From positions 1-14,639 of the forward strand of contig JBJETY010000011.1 in assembly GCA_051883555.1 (NCBI GenBank): a stretch of DNA of 14,639 nucleotides, written 5' to 3'. Positions 14,273 through 14,639 of the stretch are shown here, one piece after another. The notes beneath the pieces were generated by a model. It was not told the DNA's origin. It searched no databases and saw only the letters and a program-made list of their open reading frames with translations. A program made the position numbers and the translations under genes. This DNA comes from CAG-917 sp051883555 (GTDB lineage Bacteria > Bacillota > Clostridia > Christensenellales > CAG-917). Positions within the stretch are counted from its first letter, which is position 1. Every line of letters starts with the position of its first letter.

Positions 14273-14639
14273 GCAAACGATGAAAATTATGTTATTTGCG
14301 TTATTAAATATAAATTAAAGAAACATATTTAAAACTAGAAATTTAAAATTACGAAATACTCGTGCAAATTTTTAGTGTATTTTATTGCATTATAATTTTT
14401 TTAAATTTACACATTTTGATTCACGGCGGCAATTTATTTGCCGACGTTTACACGCGAAAATTATAATAGAGATAACCCTTACGATAAATATAATTACAAT
14501 AAAAGATAATACTCTTACAATAAATGCTATTATAATAAAGCTATTATAATAATTATTATTATAATATTTTTTATTGATACAAAATTAATGATGAAGCGAA
14601 ACGGGCAGAATGACAGACAATCGTTTTAAAAAAATCCCG
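14273..14639. other. AT-rich spacer at the right edge, no supported gene
   Basis: The stretch holds low-complexity TA-rich sequence with loose repeats of TTACAATAAA and CTATTATAATAA (about 14475-14565). It also has a small hairpin, CGGCAA (14427-14432) with TTGCCG (14438-14443), without a T run. An ATG at 14610 opens ten codons to the window edge but lacks a convincing ribosome site. Confidence 0.4.

Noticed and set aside
14427..14443. 6-bp hairpin CGGCAA/TTGCCG as a terminator
   Set aside because: It has no T run on either side and no gene immediately upstream of it.
14610..14639. Possible gene start (ten codons, beginning Met-Thr-Asp-Asn-Arg) at the right edge
   Set aside because: Too short to judge, and no convincing ribosome site precedes it.

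Overview
The window looks like chromosome from a low-GC member of the Bacillota, probably a Clostridia-type anaerobe. The evidence is the gene order (dxs-tlyA, nadK-argR-recN, and rpmB divergent from yloU-yloV-recG), the four-cysteine zinc-ribbon L28, the sigma-A-like promoters and the AT-rich spacers. No tRNA, CRISPR array, transposase or integrase was seen. All large genes but two lie on the minus strand.

Layout, read along the minus strand from the high-coordinate end. (1) An Asp23/YloU protein, a FakA-like DAK2/DegV-like kinase and RecG form an operon. It is divergent from plus-strand rpmB. (2) Next comes a GC-richer, ~590-nt stretch without a credible gene. It starts from a TTGACA-N16-TATAAT promoter and is closed by an 11-bp helix (one bulge) between its two ends. 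It ends 18 nt before a four-helix membrane protein gene that leads into dxs and tlyA. Size, position, structure and downstream gene match OLE RNA (ornate, large, extremophilic) with its membrane partner OapA. This is the most interesting system in the window. (3) nadK-argR-recN follows as a tightly coupled operon with its own promoter. (4) At the left edge is rnpB, the class A RNase P RNA, cut off near its 3' end.

The usual dxs-tlyA-nadK-argR-recN block is split between tlyA and nadK. The ~1.5-kb interruption carries a plus-strand gene for an unrecognised two-helix membrane protein with a zinc ribbon, with its own promoter and terminator. On the right, beyond rpmB, is about 1.1 kb of AT-rich DNA. 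Its only credible gene is a 29-residue cationic peptide with a strong Shine-Dalgarno site and an intrinsic terminator folded over its stop codon.

The housekeeping genes cover RNA processing, recombination and repair (recN, recG), arginine control, NADP synthesis, isoprenoid precursors (dxs), rRNA methylation (tlyA) and fatty-acid phosphorylation. OLE-OapA is expected to work as a membrane-bound ribonucleoprotein. The long spacers share an unusual habit: each holds its own degenerate, AT-rich, short-period repeat family. Family assignments come from motif recognition and recalled family knowledge; no database search was run.
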